In this document: in pieces, positions 10,606 to 20,460 of the stretch
Layout of the letters: every line of letters begins with the position of its first letter
Numbering within the stretch: the stretch's first letter is position 1
Origin: Phascolarctos cinereus
Lineage: Eukaryota; Chordata; Mammalia; Diprotodontia; Phascolarctidae
Reading direction: 5' to 3'
Assembly: GCF_002099425.1 (NCBI RefSeq)
Contig: NW_018344057.1
Location: 7,654,001 to 7,718,000, forward strand
DNA: 64,000 bases
Made by a program: the position numbers and the translations under genes
The notes under the pieces: model-generated
What the model was told of the DNA's origin: nothing
Database searches by the model: none
Seen by the model: the letters and a program-made list of their open reading frames with translations, nothing else

Positions 10606-11671
10606 TTATTTAAGATGTTGGGCAGAATCAGAGCCTGGAAAGATTTTCCAGCCAGATATACACATATGAAAAATTAGCCATTTATTTAGGTGAGGGACAT
10701 GGTCATGGCCAATGGGCTTAACATGCTTTTCCCCCTTTCATGTTCATTTACATGAAAGAGCAAAAAAAAAAATTATAATTTGAGATACTGGAGTTCCTAG
10801 GTCCTAAGAGATCTTGGAAGTTTGCTGATAAAGTAACAGCTAAATGAATGCTGATTGGAAGCAGTTTAACAATTGAAAACTAAGCAGTGAGTTATATAGA
10901 CCTTCTGACTCTAAGTCAGACAGATTTGAGAATCAGTCTTTGTTGACCAAGAAATATAGATGAAAGCCTGAGGATACAAGCCGGGTTAATTGTCTCTGGA
11001 TCCCCAAGAGCTCGGTCTGTGCTGTGAAATTTCCTGTCCTTCTAGAGAGGAAATGCCTGTTTCAGCTAAGGCTTAAAGAAACAGTTAGACCTTGGGGGAT
11101 AAGGAAAGGGAAACAGAGAGGGTGAAAAGTCACTTGAGATTTTTTCTTTCCCTACTATGTCTAGATTTTTTTGGAGCTTCTGACTTTTCTGCAAGATCTG
11201 TGGCAGGAAAACAACAGCAACAACAATGACTTCTAAGCTTTAAGCTAAGTGACTAGCAGTGGCAGAACCCACTCATTCTTCTATGGGACTGAGAAAATAC
11301 CCCAGTGGGGAACTCTAGCTAAAAAGAGGCAGAGAGAAGCTCTACAACCTCATGCCCATGGATCTGTGCCTAGCATCAGAAGCAGCATGATGGCGTCATT
11401 AACAGTGACCCTGTGGCACAGGAGGTCTTCACTGTGTGTGTCCTGGTGACTTGAGTTCTCTACTTCTTTAAATCTTCACATATGTTGCCAACAATTGTTT
11501 GCAATTCCCATTGATGTTATATGTATTTGTGGGAAGGTATGTACCAGCTATATGGGGGGAAATATTTTATTGATACATTTCATGCAATGTAATCTTTAAT
11601 GCCTTTGCTTTGAGGTAAGTATGTAACGGTGGACTTATTAACTGTGAGACCAACTGTGGAAGCTGGAGAAG
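10606..11671. other. Unidentified insert inside an L3 copy
   Basis: About 1.07 kb of sequence with no family that I recognise, placed between two collinear L3 pieces. It contains a 9 bp inverted repeat (CTTTCATGT/ACATGAAAG, 6 bp loop, 10735-10758). It also has a short block at 10875-10948 with a second diverged copy at 33959-34027. An old mobile element is the simplest reading, but termini and class are unclear. The 66-codon frame at 11249-11449 is not recognisable. Confidence 0.45.
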
Positions 11672-12010
11672 AGGCTGGTGCAATAGTTTATATTCTAGAA
11701 TTTGCCAAGAACCACAATCAAGCTCACTGACCTATGATCTGCAGATTTTGCTTTCTTCTCTTTTTTGAAAATTGAAAAATTACCCTTCTCTAGTCCTATG
11801 ATGCATCTTCAATTCTCCACGATCTTTCAAATATCACTGACAGCAGCCAGCAATCACATATGACAGTTCTTTCCATGGATATAGTTCATCTGGGCCAGTG
11901 ATTTGAATTCATTTCATCATTGAATTCATGGCTTTGTATAAGCCATTATTGTTCAGTTTTTTTTCCAGTCCAAAGATCATCCTCCCACGTAGAGAAAGCC
12001 CAAGCTTGGT
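11672..12010 (-). mobile_element. L3/CR1 LINE fragment, second part
   Basis: Continues the L3 order from the first part: 'TATATTCTAGAATTTGCCAA', 'AATCAAGCTCACTGACCTAT', 'CACGATCTTTCAAATATCAC', 'CATCTGGGCCAGTGATTTGA' and 'CAGTCCAAAGATCATCCTCC'. All match the complement of L3 in consensus order. Confidence 0.8.
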
Positions 12011-12044
12011 GATTGATTTCCTACCATTTACTTTATACTTACTC

Positions 12045-12640
12045 TCTTCCGTCTTCCAATCTGTCGTTTAACCTCACCACCTTTTCGCAATTGTCTTCTC
12101 AAAGGTCACAACTAACCTCTTAATCATCATGTCCAATGGATTTGATGAGATGCATACTTCCCTTTCATCCTCCTTTACTGTTTTGCAGTTTTTGACACTG
12201 TTGACTGGATATTCTTTCTTCTCTTGGTTTCAGAGATACTGTCTTCTCCTTTTTCTTGTTCCCTTGACTGATTTGTCAATCCCTTTCCAACTCCCTATAG
12301 TAGGTGTACTCCCAGGTTGTTTCTTTAGTGCTCTCCCATCTCTACCATCTCATTTATTCTTGCAGCCTCTGGTATCGCTTCTGTGCACAAGACTTCCAAA
12401 TCCAGACCTGTGTTTCAAACTGCCTAATTCTAAGTAGTTCAAACTAACCAGAACATCACACTAACTCTGAACACTCCACATGCAAAATCAAGCATATTGT
12501 CCATCCACAAGACATCATTATTTCAGAAGTTAGTGAAGCTACCAACCATTCTGATGCGTGCAGTTGAAATTATCAAGTTACCATTGACTCTCTCCTCTCC
12601 TGAGCCTCTTGTTTCCAAGAAGTTAACAGATTCTGACAAT
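12045..12640 (+). mobile_element. L2 LINE, reverse-transcriptase region
   Basis: 'TTCTCAAAGGTCACAACTAA' and 'TTTGACACTGTTGACTGG' match the RT segment of L2. Translation around 12182-12211 gives AVFDTVDWI, compared with the L2 block AAFDTVDH. 'GCTTCTGTGCACAAGACTTC' stands at the position of the YADD block and is badly decayed. This copy covers a part of ORF2 upstream of the copy at 2.3-3.2 kb. Confidence 0.74.
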
Positions 12641-12689
12641 TCTACCTGTCTCCATACCTTGTTTCTAAACTATTTTTTTTGTAGTTGGA

Positions 12690-13522
12690 AATGGGAAGAG
12701 TATTTTATTTTATTAATTAATTAATTTATTTTTACTTTTCAACATTCAATTCCACAAGATTTTGAGTTCCAATTTTCTCCCCATCTTGACCCTCCCTTGA
12801 CTCCAAGATGGCATGCATTCTGAATACCCCTCCCCTTAATCTGCCCTCCCTTCTATCTCCCTCCCCCACCTCTCTCATCCCCTTCCCCTTCTATTTTCCT
12901 GTAGGGCAGGATAGATTTCTATACCCCATTGTCTGTATATCTTATTTCCTAGTTGCATGTGAAAACAATTTTTAACATTTGTTTTTAAAACTTTGGGTTA
13001 CAAATTTTCTCCCTTCCTCCCTCCCCACCCACTTTCATTGAGAAGGCAAGCAACTCGATACAGGTTATACACGTGTAGTCATGCAAAACACTACCATAGT
13101 AGTCATGTTGTGGAAACCTAATTATATTTCCCTCCATCCTATCCCTGTTTATTCTAGTCTATTCTCTTCAGAAGTGTTTGCTTCTGATTACCCCCTCCTT
13201 CAATCTGCCCTCTCCTCCATCATCTCCCTGCTCTCTTATCCCTTTCCTTCCTATTTTCCTGTAGGGTAAGATAGATTTTAATACCCATTTGAGTGTGTAT
13301 GGTATTCCCTCCTTAAGCCAAATCCTATGAGAATAAGATTCATTCATTCCCTCTCACCTTCCCCCACTTCCCTCCACTGTAAAAGACTTTTCTTGTCTGT
13401 TTTATGTGAGATAATTTACCACATTCTACCTCTCTTTTCTCCTTCTCTCAGTATAATCCTCTCTTATCCCTTAATTTTATTCTCCAGATATCACCCCTTC
13501 ATCTTCAACTCACCCTGTGCCC
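12690..13522 (-). mobile_element. Marsupial L1 3' region
   Basis: Pyrimidine-rich plus strand that I recognise as the complement of the long 3' region of marsupial L1. Words include 'TTTTCCTGTAGGGCAGGATA', 'GTTGCATGTGAAAACAATTT', 'GATACAGGTTATACACGTGT', 'GTCATGCAAAACACTACCAT', then again 'TTTTCCTGTAGGGTAAGATA' and 'TTTATGTGAGATAATTTACC'. The stretch contains two partly repeated sub-blocks. The frames here are pyrimidine-run artefacts. Confidence 0.72.
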
Positions 13523-13546
13523 TCTATCTATCTATCTATCTATCTG

Positions 13547-13577
<31 letters not shown>

Positions 13578-13645
13578 GTCTGTCTGTCTGTCTGTTCGTC
13601 TATCTATCTATCTATCTGTGTGTGTATGTGTGTGTATGTATATAC

Positions 13646-13678
<33 letters not shown>

Positions 13679-13685
13679 TGTATGG
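13523..13685. repeat. Compound (TATC)n(TGTC)n(TATG)n microsatellite
   Basis: 163 bp of TATC, TGTC, GT and TATG units. In marsupial L1 3' regions a TATG/TATC-like simple repeat occurs at this point, so the array probably grew from it. The 148- and 94-codon frames over it only translate the repeat. Confidence 0.95.
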
Positions 13686-13714
13686 AGAAAGAAAGAAGGA
13701 GAGACAGAGAGAGA

Positions 13715-13853
13715 CTATATTTCAATATGCTTGGTTTCCTTTGTACTCTTGTTCATCTACTTTATGCATTTAAAAACATCATTCTGAGAAGGGATTCTTA
13801 GGCTTCACCAAACTGCCAAAAGGGTCCATGACACAAAAAAGGTTAGCAAAGGT
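13715..13853 (+). mobile_element. hAT-like non-autonomous DNA transposon, right end
   Basis: 'TTTCAATATGCTTGGTTTCC', 'GCATTTAAAAACATCATTCT', 'AGGCTTCACCAAACTGCCAA' and the terminal 'CACAAAAAAGGTTAGC' match a mammalian repeat with GGGTTCTTAAC-type terminal inverted repeats. I cannot give its exact name. The same family recurs at 14085-14168 and 37797-38014. Confidence 0.62.
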
Positions 13854-13867
13854 ACAGGTTAGTGAAT

Positions 13868-14075
13868 AATAGTGAATAATAATCAGTGGCATTTATATAG
13901 CACTTTAAAATTTGCAAAGCATTTTACAAATATCTCATTCTGTCTTCATAACACCTGTGAGGTGGGTGCTAGTAATATCCCCATTTCATAGATGAGAAAA
14001 CTGACTTCAGATCTTCCTGACTTTAAATCTAGCACTCTATCCACTGTGCTACATAGCTGCCTAGTGAAAATAATG
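13868..14075 (-). mobile_element. MIR3-like SINE
   Basis: 'TTTATATAGCACTTTAAAAT', 'GCAAAGCATTTTACAAATAT', 'TCCCCATTTCATAGATGAGA' and 'CTCTATCCACTGTGCTACAT' give the minus-strand order of the MIR3/marsupial SINE. The central core is deleted. Confidence 0.76.
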
Positions 14076-14084
14076 ATGCAATTG

Positions 14085-14168
14085 CCCCCCCATCCAACTT
14101 CACAACCCCCTTGGAATCTATCCACAAAAGCCTTAGGGGTCTATGAACCCCAGGTTAAGAACCCCTGC
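14085..14168 (-). mobile_element. hAT-like DNA transposon, left end
   Basis: 'TTGGAATCTATCCACAAAAG', 'GGTCTATGAACCCCAGGTTA' and 'AGAACCCCTG' form the complement of the left end of the family seen at 13715-13853. It is in the opposite orientation to that copy, so it is a separate insertion. Confidence 0.58.
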
Positions 14169-14442
14169 TTCAGTCCATCTCAGATGCCACTTCCTACATG
14201 AAGCCTTCTTGATCTTACCAGTTGATAATTATTTTTTCCCTTCAGACTTTACATAAAACCTTGTTCGGACATCATATACAATTATTTTGTACTGTAATTA
14301 TTTTTGTAGGTCTCACACCCTCTTGCTAGACTGTGACCTGCATGACAACAATGGCCCCATCTTATATAATCTTTATTTCCTGCTGTGCCAAGCTCAGTTC
14401 TGTGCACACAGTGGGCACTTAATATTTGTTGAGTATAGATTC
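14169..14442 (+). mobile_element. L2 LINE 3' end
   Basis: 'CACTTCCTACATGAAGCCTT', 'TACTGTAATTATTTTTGTAG', 'GACTGTGACCTGCATGACAA' and 'AGTGGGCACTTAATATTTGT' follow the L2 3' untranslated region to its end. Confidence 0.74.
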
Positions 14443-14504
14443 TTCAGTCATTCATGAATCTGCCAAAGAGGCACCAACAGAATACGCCACTCCAGACTTA
14501 GTTC

Positions 14505-14768
14505 TGTAGGTAGGTGGCGCAGTGGATAGAGTCCTGAGCCTGGTGTCAGGAAAGCCTGAGTTTAAATCTGGCCTCAGACATTTGCTAGCTGTTTGACCCT
14601 GGGGCACATCACACAATTCTATTTGACTCAGTTTCCTCAACTTTAAAACGGAGATGATAACAACAACTATCTGGCGGGATTGTTGTGAGGATAAAGTGAG
14701 ATATTTATAAAGCATTTAACTCAATGCCTGGAAAATAGTAGATGCTTAATAAATGTTTGTTTCCTTCT
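14505..14768 (+). mobile_element. Full-length L2-tailed SINE (MON1/THER type)
   Basis: All parts are present: tRNA-like head 'GTAGGTGGCGCAGTGGATAG', middle 'GAGTTTAAATCTGGCCTCAG', core, 'GATTGTTGTGAGGATAAAGT', and the L2-like tail 'GGAAAATAGTAGATGCTTAA' plus 'TAAATGTTTGTTT'. The L2-like tail explains how L2 reverse transcriptase copied it. Confidence 0.87.
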
Positions 14769-16515
14769 TTCTGTCTATAAAGAAACAAACCAGGGATGTC
14801 TGATATCCCATCTTCTGGCTTATTTTGTGACTTAGGTCTGATACAGAGGCTGTGGCCTACTTATTAAGCATTTCTCTTGAGGGGTCATTAGCAATGAGAT
14901 CCTGAAACATATTCTCTCTCTTATGTTTGGAATGTTGCTGGCTATAATCCAGCTCTTGGCAAGCCAGATAGGAGAAAAAGTCAGACAACCGCAGGTTAGG
15001 AAAGGTGGAGGCCCCAACAGGATTGCTTCACTGTTGAACAGGAGAACTAAAACACTTTAAAACACAATCCCCCTGGACAAAAGTCTGTCCTGGCCACGTC
15101 CTTTCCTCCATCCCCAGCAAGGCAGCTGACCCTTTGTCGGGTGCTTGAGGACCTTCCTGGCCACCAAGACACTATATTGAGCTGAAGTGATTCATTTTGT
15201 TTACAACCCCGCCTGTCACCCATTCCCCTGACACCCAAGTCTCAATCCCCACATAGCCTCCACCCTTCCCCCACAGATGAGCTCTTCACAAAAATAAGAG
15301 CAGAAATTCAATCAGAGTCATGTGATGTGTTGTAGAGTCTGGCTGACAATGCAGGGGTTCCCCTCACCCAGCAAATAAGGCTATCATGAAAGGATGCATC
15401 ATCACCCACAGTAGACCCAGCTGAGCAGTCATTACAAAGTGGCACCTTTGGGTGCATTGAGTCCCAACCTTCCCTTCATTTCATTCCTGGGGAAAAAAGC
15501 AGCATTTCTGTTCCCATTTTCCTTTTTTTGCCAATCTTGAGAGCTGAGCATAGCCTGGGATACAGACTTCCCCAGGGCTCTCCTTCCCCCTGCAGTCTTA
15601 CTGTCTCAGCTGGGCTGCATTACTGCCAAGATGCTTACTGCAGGCTGAATGTTTGAACAGGGACAAGGCAAACTTCCTTAAGCTGCTTATTCTAACTCGA
15701 GGATTGTGCTTCCTAGTCAATTGATACTGGAAATAATTACTTCTTAGGACCTTTGAAAACCAAATGTGTAAAGAGAAATTAAAATCTAATTAAATGGATG
15801 TAGGCAGTTCTGTCTGAGCTGACAACTCCTAAGCTCCCATAGTTTGTCAAAGGTTACATTATCTTTCCGTCCCTAGGAGTGCCAGACTCATGCTCTTTCC
15901 TCTACCAGACCTCTGTTTCTCCTCCTCCCCCCAACCTCCACTCCCCATTGCCCACCTTGAATATAAGTAGGAGAAAAGTGCATTGAAGTCTTTTGTCTTC
16001 TTGGAACCTTTCAGCCCCACTGCTTAGGCTGGTGAGAGATGACGATAAGGGAAGAAGGGCATTGTGGCTACCAGAAGGCATTTTCCACCATCCCACTGCC
16101 ATGGGGCTGCTGAAGGTGCGAAGGGGTTAATTGGTTTCTAACTGGTGGAATCACAGCGGCAGCATCTATTGTCAAAGCTTTTTGCCAACGTAACAGTTAC
16201 TGTTCCCTTGGTGTCTCCCCCACTCCCTTATGAGCCATCTCATTTTCTCTGACTTGTCAGAAATGAGCATTTGCATCAACATATCAGCACTCCTGTTGTA
16301 ATCATGTAATAATGTTGTTGTTTTCTCCCTACCCCTGCTATCAGCAGGCAATGTAGAGGCTTGGTATTTGCCGGTCTGCAACACATGCAGAAGCCCAAGC
16401 CAGCTCACATGCTGATTTCCATCTCCCAGGTGAGACCTTAAAGCCAAGTAGCTTGTGTTCAGTGACCTAAAAAGGCAGGGAAGTTCTCTCATCCCTGAGA
16501 ATGCATTCCAGTGAG
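14769..16515. other. Repeat-free island, candidate conserved non-coding region
   Basis: 1.75 kb of complex sequence in which I recognise no repeat. It holds a perfect octamer (ATTTGCAT, the complement of ATGCAAAT, 16269-16276), which is a known POU-factor site. It also has homeodomain-like AT motifs ('TCTAATTAAATGG' near 15786, 'GGTTAATTGG' near 16126). Short frames at 15047-15238 and 16172-16492 (minus) lack domains. A regulatory role is inference. Confidence 0.4.
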
Positions 16516-16732
16516 CTGTCAGGGCTCATAGATTTAGTGCTGAAAAAGATCTCAGAGGCTATCTAGTCCAAACATCTCATTTTAAAGGTAAGGAAATTGA
16601 CACTCAAAGAATTGAAGTGACTTGTCCAAGATCATCAAGGCAGTAATTATCAGGTGTAGGATTTGAACCCAGGTCCTCTAACTCCAAAGCTAGTGATCTC
16701 CACTGTACTTTGACCTTCCTTAGTACAATGGA
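16516..16732 (-). mobile_element. MIR-type SINE
   Basis: 'GGCTATCTAGTCCAAACATC', 'CATTTTAAAGGTAAGGAAAT', 'GTGACTTGTCCAAGATCATC' and 'GGATTTGAACCCAGGTCCTC' form the minus-strand MIR order. Confidence 0.78.
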
Positions 16733-16977
16733 GTTTTTTCTGGTGGTTAGCCAGGAGCTGGGCTTTCTGGGTTCTAGTCTTACTTTTCTAATAGATCCAC
16801 TGCTGAGACAATGAAGATTCCTGGTCACCTCTCTTCATGTGAAAAGTTTTAATAGGAAGATAGGCACTGGTCAGTCTTCTACCCAGCCCAGAGGACTGAT
16901 AGTAGGAATAGCTGCCTCATTTGCTTACTTCTTGCCCTGTATACCTTTAAGAAACCACTGGAGGAAAGAGGTGTTTT

Positions 16978-17168
16978 TTTGCAGAAGTGGGGGGTCCATG
17001 AGTTTACAACACTGTATGTAAAATCAGACTAACCAATATGTTGGTAAGTTTTGCTGAACTTTTCTCTCCTTTTTTTTTATTCTTTGTTATAAGGGATAGT
17101 TCTTTGGGAAGGATTGGTGGGAAAATAGATTAGGAAATGTAAGTGATGGCAATTCCAGAGGACTAATG
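16978..17168 (+). mobile_element. L1 3' untranslated end
   Basis: 'GGTCCATGAGTTTACAACAC', 'TAAGTTTTGCTGAACTTTTC', 'TCTTTGTTATAAGGGATAGT' and 'TAGGAAATGTAAGTGATGGC' match the 3' end of marsupial L1 on the plus strand. The 3' end of the element at 51.4-55.1 kb has the same order. Heavily 5' truncated. Confidence 0.74.
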
Positions 17169-17302
17169 ATGAAACACGCAGCCTAACTCCTGAGAGAGAG
17201 GTCATAGACTCAGAGCACAGATTGAAACATATATTTTTGGTCATAGCTAATGTGGAAATTTGTTTTGCTTGACTATGCATAATATCTCTTAGAAACTGGG
17301 GG

Positions 17303-17430
17303 GGAGCAGGTAGGTGGTGCAGGGGAACCTGAGTTGAAATTTGACTTCAGACACATAAAACTTACTAGCTGTGTAACTCTGGGCAAGTCACTTAACCCCA
17401 ATTGCACCCCCCAAAAAAAATAAAATAAAT
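17303..17430 (+). mobile_element. tRNA-core SINE with internal deletion
   Basis: Head 'GGAGCAGGTAGGTGGTGCAG' joins directly to 'GGGAACCTGAGTTGAAATTT', so about 25 bp between head and middle are missing. Core and an A-rich tail follow, ending near 17430 in AATAAATAAA-like sequence. Confidence 0.84.
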
Positions 17431-17774
17431 TTTGTTTTTCTTCTTTTCATTGGCAATTGGAGAGAGAAAAATGCAATTTTTATTCATTTAAAATGTGAAA
17501 TTAAAACAAAAGAGAAAGAAAAAAGAAAGCAGTAAAAAAAGCGATAAAATTTGTGGAAAAGAAAAAAAAACACCGAGGGAAGGAATGCCTCCTTTGCTTC
17601 TTGGTAGCAAATCTTTGAGTACACCCACTGCTAAGTCACACCATTGAACCTGACTCCTGTCCCTTTCAGGACTTCCTGCCCCCACCGCTATGACTGAGAT
17701 CTCTCTGTTTCTGAAATAAGTTCATGGAACACTATAATTTTGGCTTGTCTTTTTCTAGATATATTTTTCTTGGC

Positions 17775-17992
17775 CAGGAAGGTGGCTGAAGCAGGACTGC
17801 GGAGATGCCAAGGTTATCCACTGCATCCCAGGCCATCTCCAGGCATCTTGACTTTTGTCCTGCCACTGGACTTGATGACTCTGGAAGAGAGAGGGAGGCT
17901 GATGACTTTATGTAACTTTGCCTCACTTCAATTCAGTTCACATGCAAATCAAGACATCACCTCATGAGGTCATTGGTCTTAGAAAATGAAAG
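17775..17992 (+). mobile_element. Unnamed interspersed repeat, copy 1
   Basis: Aligns with 63078-63300: shared blocks 'GGTGGCTGAAGCAG' (compare 'TGGCTGAAGAAAG'), 'ATCCACTGCATCCCAGGCCA', 'CCACTGGACTTGATGACTCT', 'AATCAAGACATCACCTCATG' and 'GAAAATGAAAGACAAACGAC'. The ACAAAC-type end suggests a non-LTR retroelement with a simple-repeat tail (RTE-like), but I cannot classify it. The 75-codon frame at 17740-17967 lies over it and is not a gene. Confidence 0.62.
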
Positions 17993-18007
17993 ACAAACGA
18001 CAAAAAT

Positions 18008-18188
18008 TATGTACCAAACACCCTGCAAAGCACTTTACAAATATTATCTTCTTTGATGTTCGCAACAACATTTGAGAAATCTGATTAAGGGGTTAAGTGA
18101 CTTGTGCAAGGGCACAACAGTTACTAAGTGTCTGAGGCAAAATTCCTGATTCCAGACCCAAGGCTCTATCCAATGCACCTACTGTTTT
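18008..18188 (-). mobile_element. MIR3-like SINE
   Basis: 'GCAAAGCACTTTACAAATAT', then 'GGTTAAGTGACTTGTGCAAG', 'GTTACTAAGTGTCTGAGGCA' and 'GGCTCTATCCAATGCACCTA'. Minus-strand order, with the middle shortened. Confidence 0.76.
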
Positions 18189-19123
18189 CATAGAAAGAGG
18201 AAACTCAGACAATCTAAGTACTGCATCTTTAAAGAGACAAGTAATCCCTACCTCACTTCCTCACCTACCAATCCAAGTGCTGCATCCATAGAGAGACAGG
18301 TAACTCCTACCCCACCAGCTTCCTCATCTCTCTCCTGTTTTCTGATTTAGACCAAAGGACAAGTAGAAATGTGCTTGCTCAGCTCTTTGCTTTAGCCTCT
18401 TCCATTCAAGAAACTCCAAATCCTGCCCCCACATCCCCATTCCTCAAACTTGCAACTTCTTGGCATTCATAGAGGCTCTTGAGTTATCTACAAGACCATC
18501 ACTTCACATAGTCACCTTCTTAAATTTATTAGATGGTCTTCATCTTAATGCCTTAAATTCATCCTGGCTCATTTTATGCTACTGTAAAATGTGCATGGTA
18601 AGAGGCGTGGTGAGGTTGGATTTGCCAAGAATTAGTGTTTCTAGTTCCCCTCCATCAATCCTGTCTGATGCCCTCCAGAAAAAGTCTCTGGAAGGCTGAG
18701 CAAGGGAAGAATGGCATGAAATTGATTGGCAGTCCACCTCTAACTTATCCCTCTTCCTCTTTGTGGGGGAAATGACATCATATTTGGGACTGGTGGCAAG
18801 TGACTGCTTTTTATTCATACAAATTGGACACATATGGAAGAGTTTATCCCATTCCATGGTAAGTGCTTAATTAAGCAGCTAGTGTTGGAAACAAGGTAGC
18901 AAGAAGAGGCACCTGAGCGCTATGACTTTATCTCACCAGACCCTAGCATGCTATTAAGCAACAGACTAACAGAGATTGGAAAATACTAGGATTTTTTTAA
19001 GGGGTAGAGGATTCCCAAAGGTCAGGCAGCAGTCAAGGACACCAGGGGTATATGATCCATTACTTCTGGGATGCATGCAACAGTGATAGATTCCTTCTGG
19101 GCTCATAAATACATTTAAATCTG

Positions 19124-19170
<47 letters not shown>

Positions 19171-19500
19171 GTCAATATATTATTTATGATAAAAATGTGA
19201 ATAATTCAACATGTCCACATTTAGCAGGTATCTGTGTAAAAACCAGCTCCACAATAGATCTTGACTCTTGGAATCTCTCCAGCAAGTGATAGGTGAAAAG
19301 GCTCTCTGTTTAGTATATGCACAGTGTGCTAGAGAATGAAGGATGGAGGGTTAAGCAGGGGTATAGTGCTTCAGCTCAGGCCCCAGCCATGATACAGGGA
19401 ATTCCTTCTTGTCCAGGTACCTAGAAAAGAAGATTTGACAGTATGGTCTCTGTGATGGGGCATGGGATCAGAGTTAAGCATCTTATCTTTGAGAGTTAAT
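18189..19500. other. Unassigned stretch with a CA microsatellite
   Basis: No gene or repeat family recognised. A short near-duplication is visible at about 18217-18311: 'AAAGAGACAAGTAATCCCTA' and 'AGAGAGACAGGTAACTCCTA' lie 72 bp apart. A 92-codon minus frame (18579-18857) has no known domain. Confidence 0.4.
19123..19170. repeat. (TA)n(CA)n microsatellite
   Basis: About 48 bp, starting with TATATA and continuing as CA dinucleotides. It produces the poly-Val-Cys run in the minus-strand frame over it. Confidence 0.97.
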
Positions 19501-19504
19501 TTTT

Positions 19505-19645
19505 AAATACTTGGAATCTTAGATCTAGAGATGGAAGGGACCTTTAAGGTCATTTAGTCCAACCTCCTTATTTTATAGTTGAGGAACCTGAGGTCACATG
19601 ACTTACTCAAGGCCAGATAGGCAGTGTCAGAGCCAAGGTGCAGAA
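19505..19645 (-). mobile_element. MIR-type SINE
   Basis: 'AGATGGAAGGGACCTTTAAG', 'TTTAGTCCAACCTCCTTATT', 'TGACTTACTCAAGGCCAGAT' and 'GGCAGTGTCAGAGCCAAGGT' follow the minus-strand MIR order. Confidence 0.76.
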
Positions 19646-19797
19646 ATGTTTGGGGTTTTTTGGTTTTTTTGGCTTTTTTGCTGCATAAATTCTGCTTTCA
19701 GCCCTTCCCCAACCCTGGAATCAAAAGCAAGTTGTTAGAGTGAAAACTCTTAACTCCACCTTCTCCTCCAGACTACAGGGGAAATCATCACAGCAAA

Positions 19798-19972
19798 ACA
19801 GATTTAGAGATAGAAAACATCTTCTAATCCAACTCCCTTATTTTAAAAATGAGAAAAATGAGCTACAGAGAAGTCAATGGACTTCCCATGATCACAGAGG
19901 TAGTAAGTGGCAGAAGAGGGATTCTAATCCAGTTTCTCCAATACCCTGGTATCCAGCTGAATGGACACTTGA
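19798..19972 (-). mobile_element. MIR-type SINE
   Basis: 'TAATCCAACTCCCTTATTTT', 'AAAAATGAGCTACAGAGAAG', 'TCACAGAGGTAGTAAGTGGC' and 'GGATTCTAATCCAGTTTCTC'. A second diverged copy of the same kind as 19505-19645, about 150 bp away. Confidence 0.72.
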
Positions 19973-20097
19973 ACATACAGAATGTGTTTACATGTATATG
20001 TATGTTGGGGGAAGGGGAAGGGATGAACTTGACTGGATAAAATCATCTAAGGACTTTAAGATCCCCTTAAGAAAGATATTTTGAGTATTGTCATGGA

Positions 20098-20166
20098 GAA
20101 AGCAATGTGATATAAAAGAAAGAACACTAAAACTAGTAGACATGAGTTCTAACCTCATATACTACA
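20098..20166 (+). mobile_element. MIR-type SINE head fragment
   Basis: 'AAGCAATGTGATATAAAAGA', 'AGAACACTAAAACTAGTAGA' and 'ATGAGTTCTAACCTCATATA' resemble the 5' half of a MIR-type SINE. The core is absent. Confidence 0.5.
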
Positions 20167-20229
20167 TTTCGGGGGAAAACTCAGGGTCTATGCCTTATCC
20201 ATCAAGTGCTTTGATCATCAAAAAAAAAA

Positions 20230-20460
20230 GATATTGAACAATTATCCTATTATAAGGTAATGCCTCTTTTGTGTTTGAGCAGCTTGGTTGTTGAAAGTGG
20301 CAGAAAATAAATTTTGGGGACAGAAAATGAACTTTTATGTAAAAGAAAAGAATTAAATCAACTTGTGAAGGATCTAAAGTACTGCTCCTTTCATATGTGA
20401 AGTTTGGTTGCAAAAGGGGGCAGAAAAAGAACTTTTGTGCATGAAATACTTTTACAATCA
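20230..20460. repeat. Imperfect local duplication of unknown origin
   Basis: Two similar blocks about 110 bp apart: 'GCTTGGTTGTTGAAAGTGGC' with 'GACAGAAAATGAACTTTTAT' in the first, and 'AGTTTGGTTGCAAAAGGGGG' with 'GCAGAAAAAGAACTTTTGTG' in the second. I do not recognise the sequence. An 88-codon minus frame covers both and appears to be chance. Confidence 0.5.

Noticed and set aside
10735-10758. 9 bp inverted repeat with 6 bp loop as a terminator or regulatory hairpin
   Set aside because: Such short AT-rich palindromes are expected by chance in 64 kb, and intrinsic terminators are not a feature of this kind of genome.
13327-13801. 148- and 94-codon plus frames with Tyr-Leu-Ser-Ile repeats
   Set aside because: L1 3' region running into the TATC/TATG microsatellite; no protein domain.
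14505-14580. tRNA-like sequence as a possible tRNA gene
   Set aside because: The head of the SINE resembles a tRNA promoter but continues into the SINE core and lacks a tRNA fold. All similar heads in the window are SINE heads.
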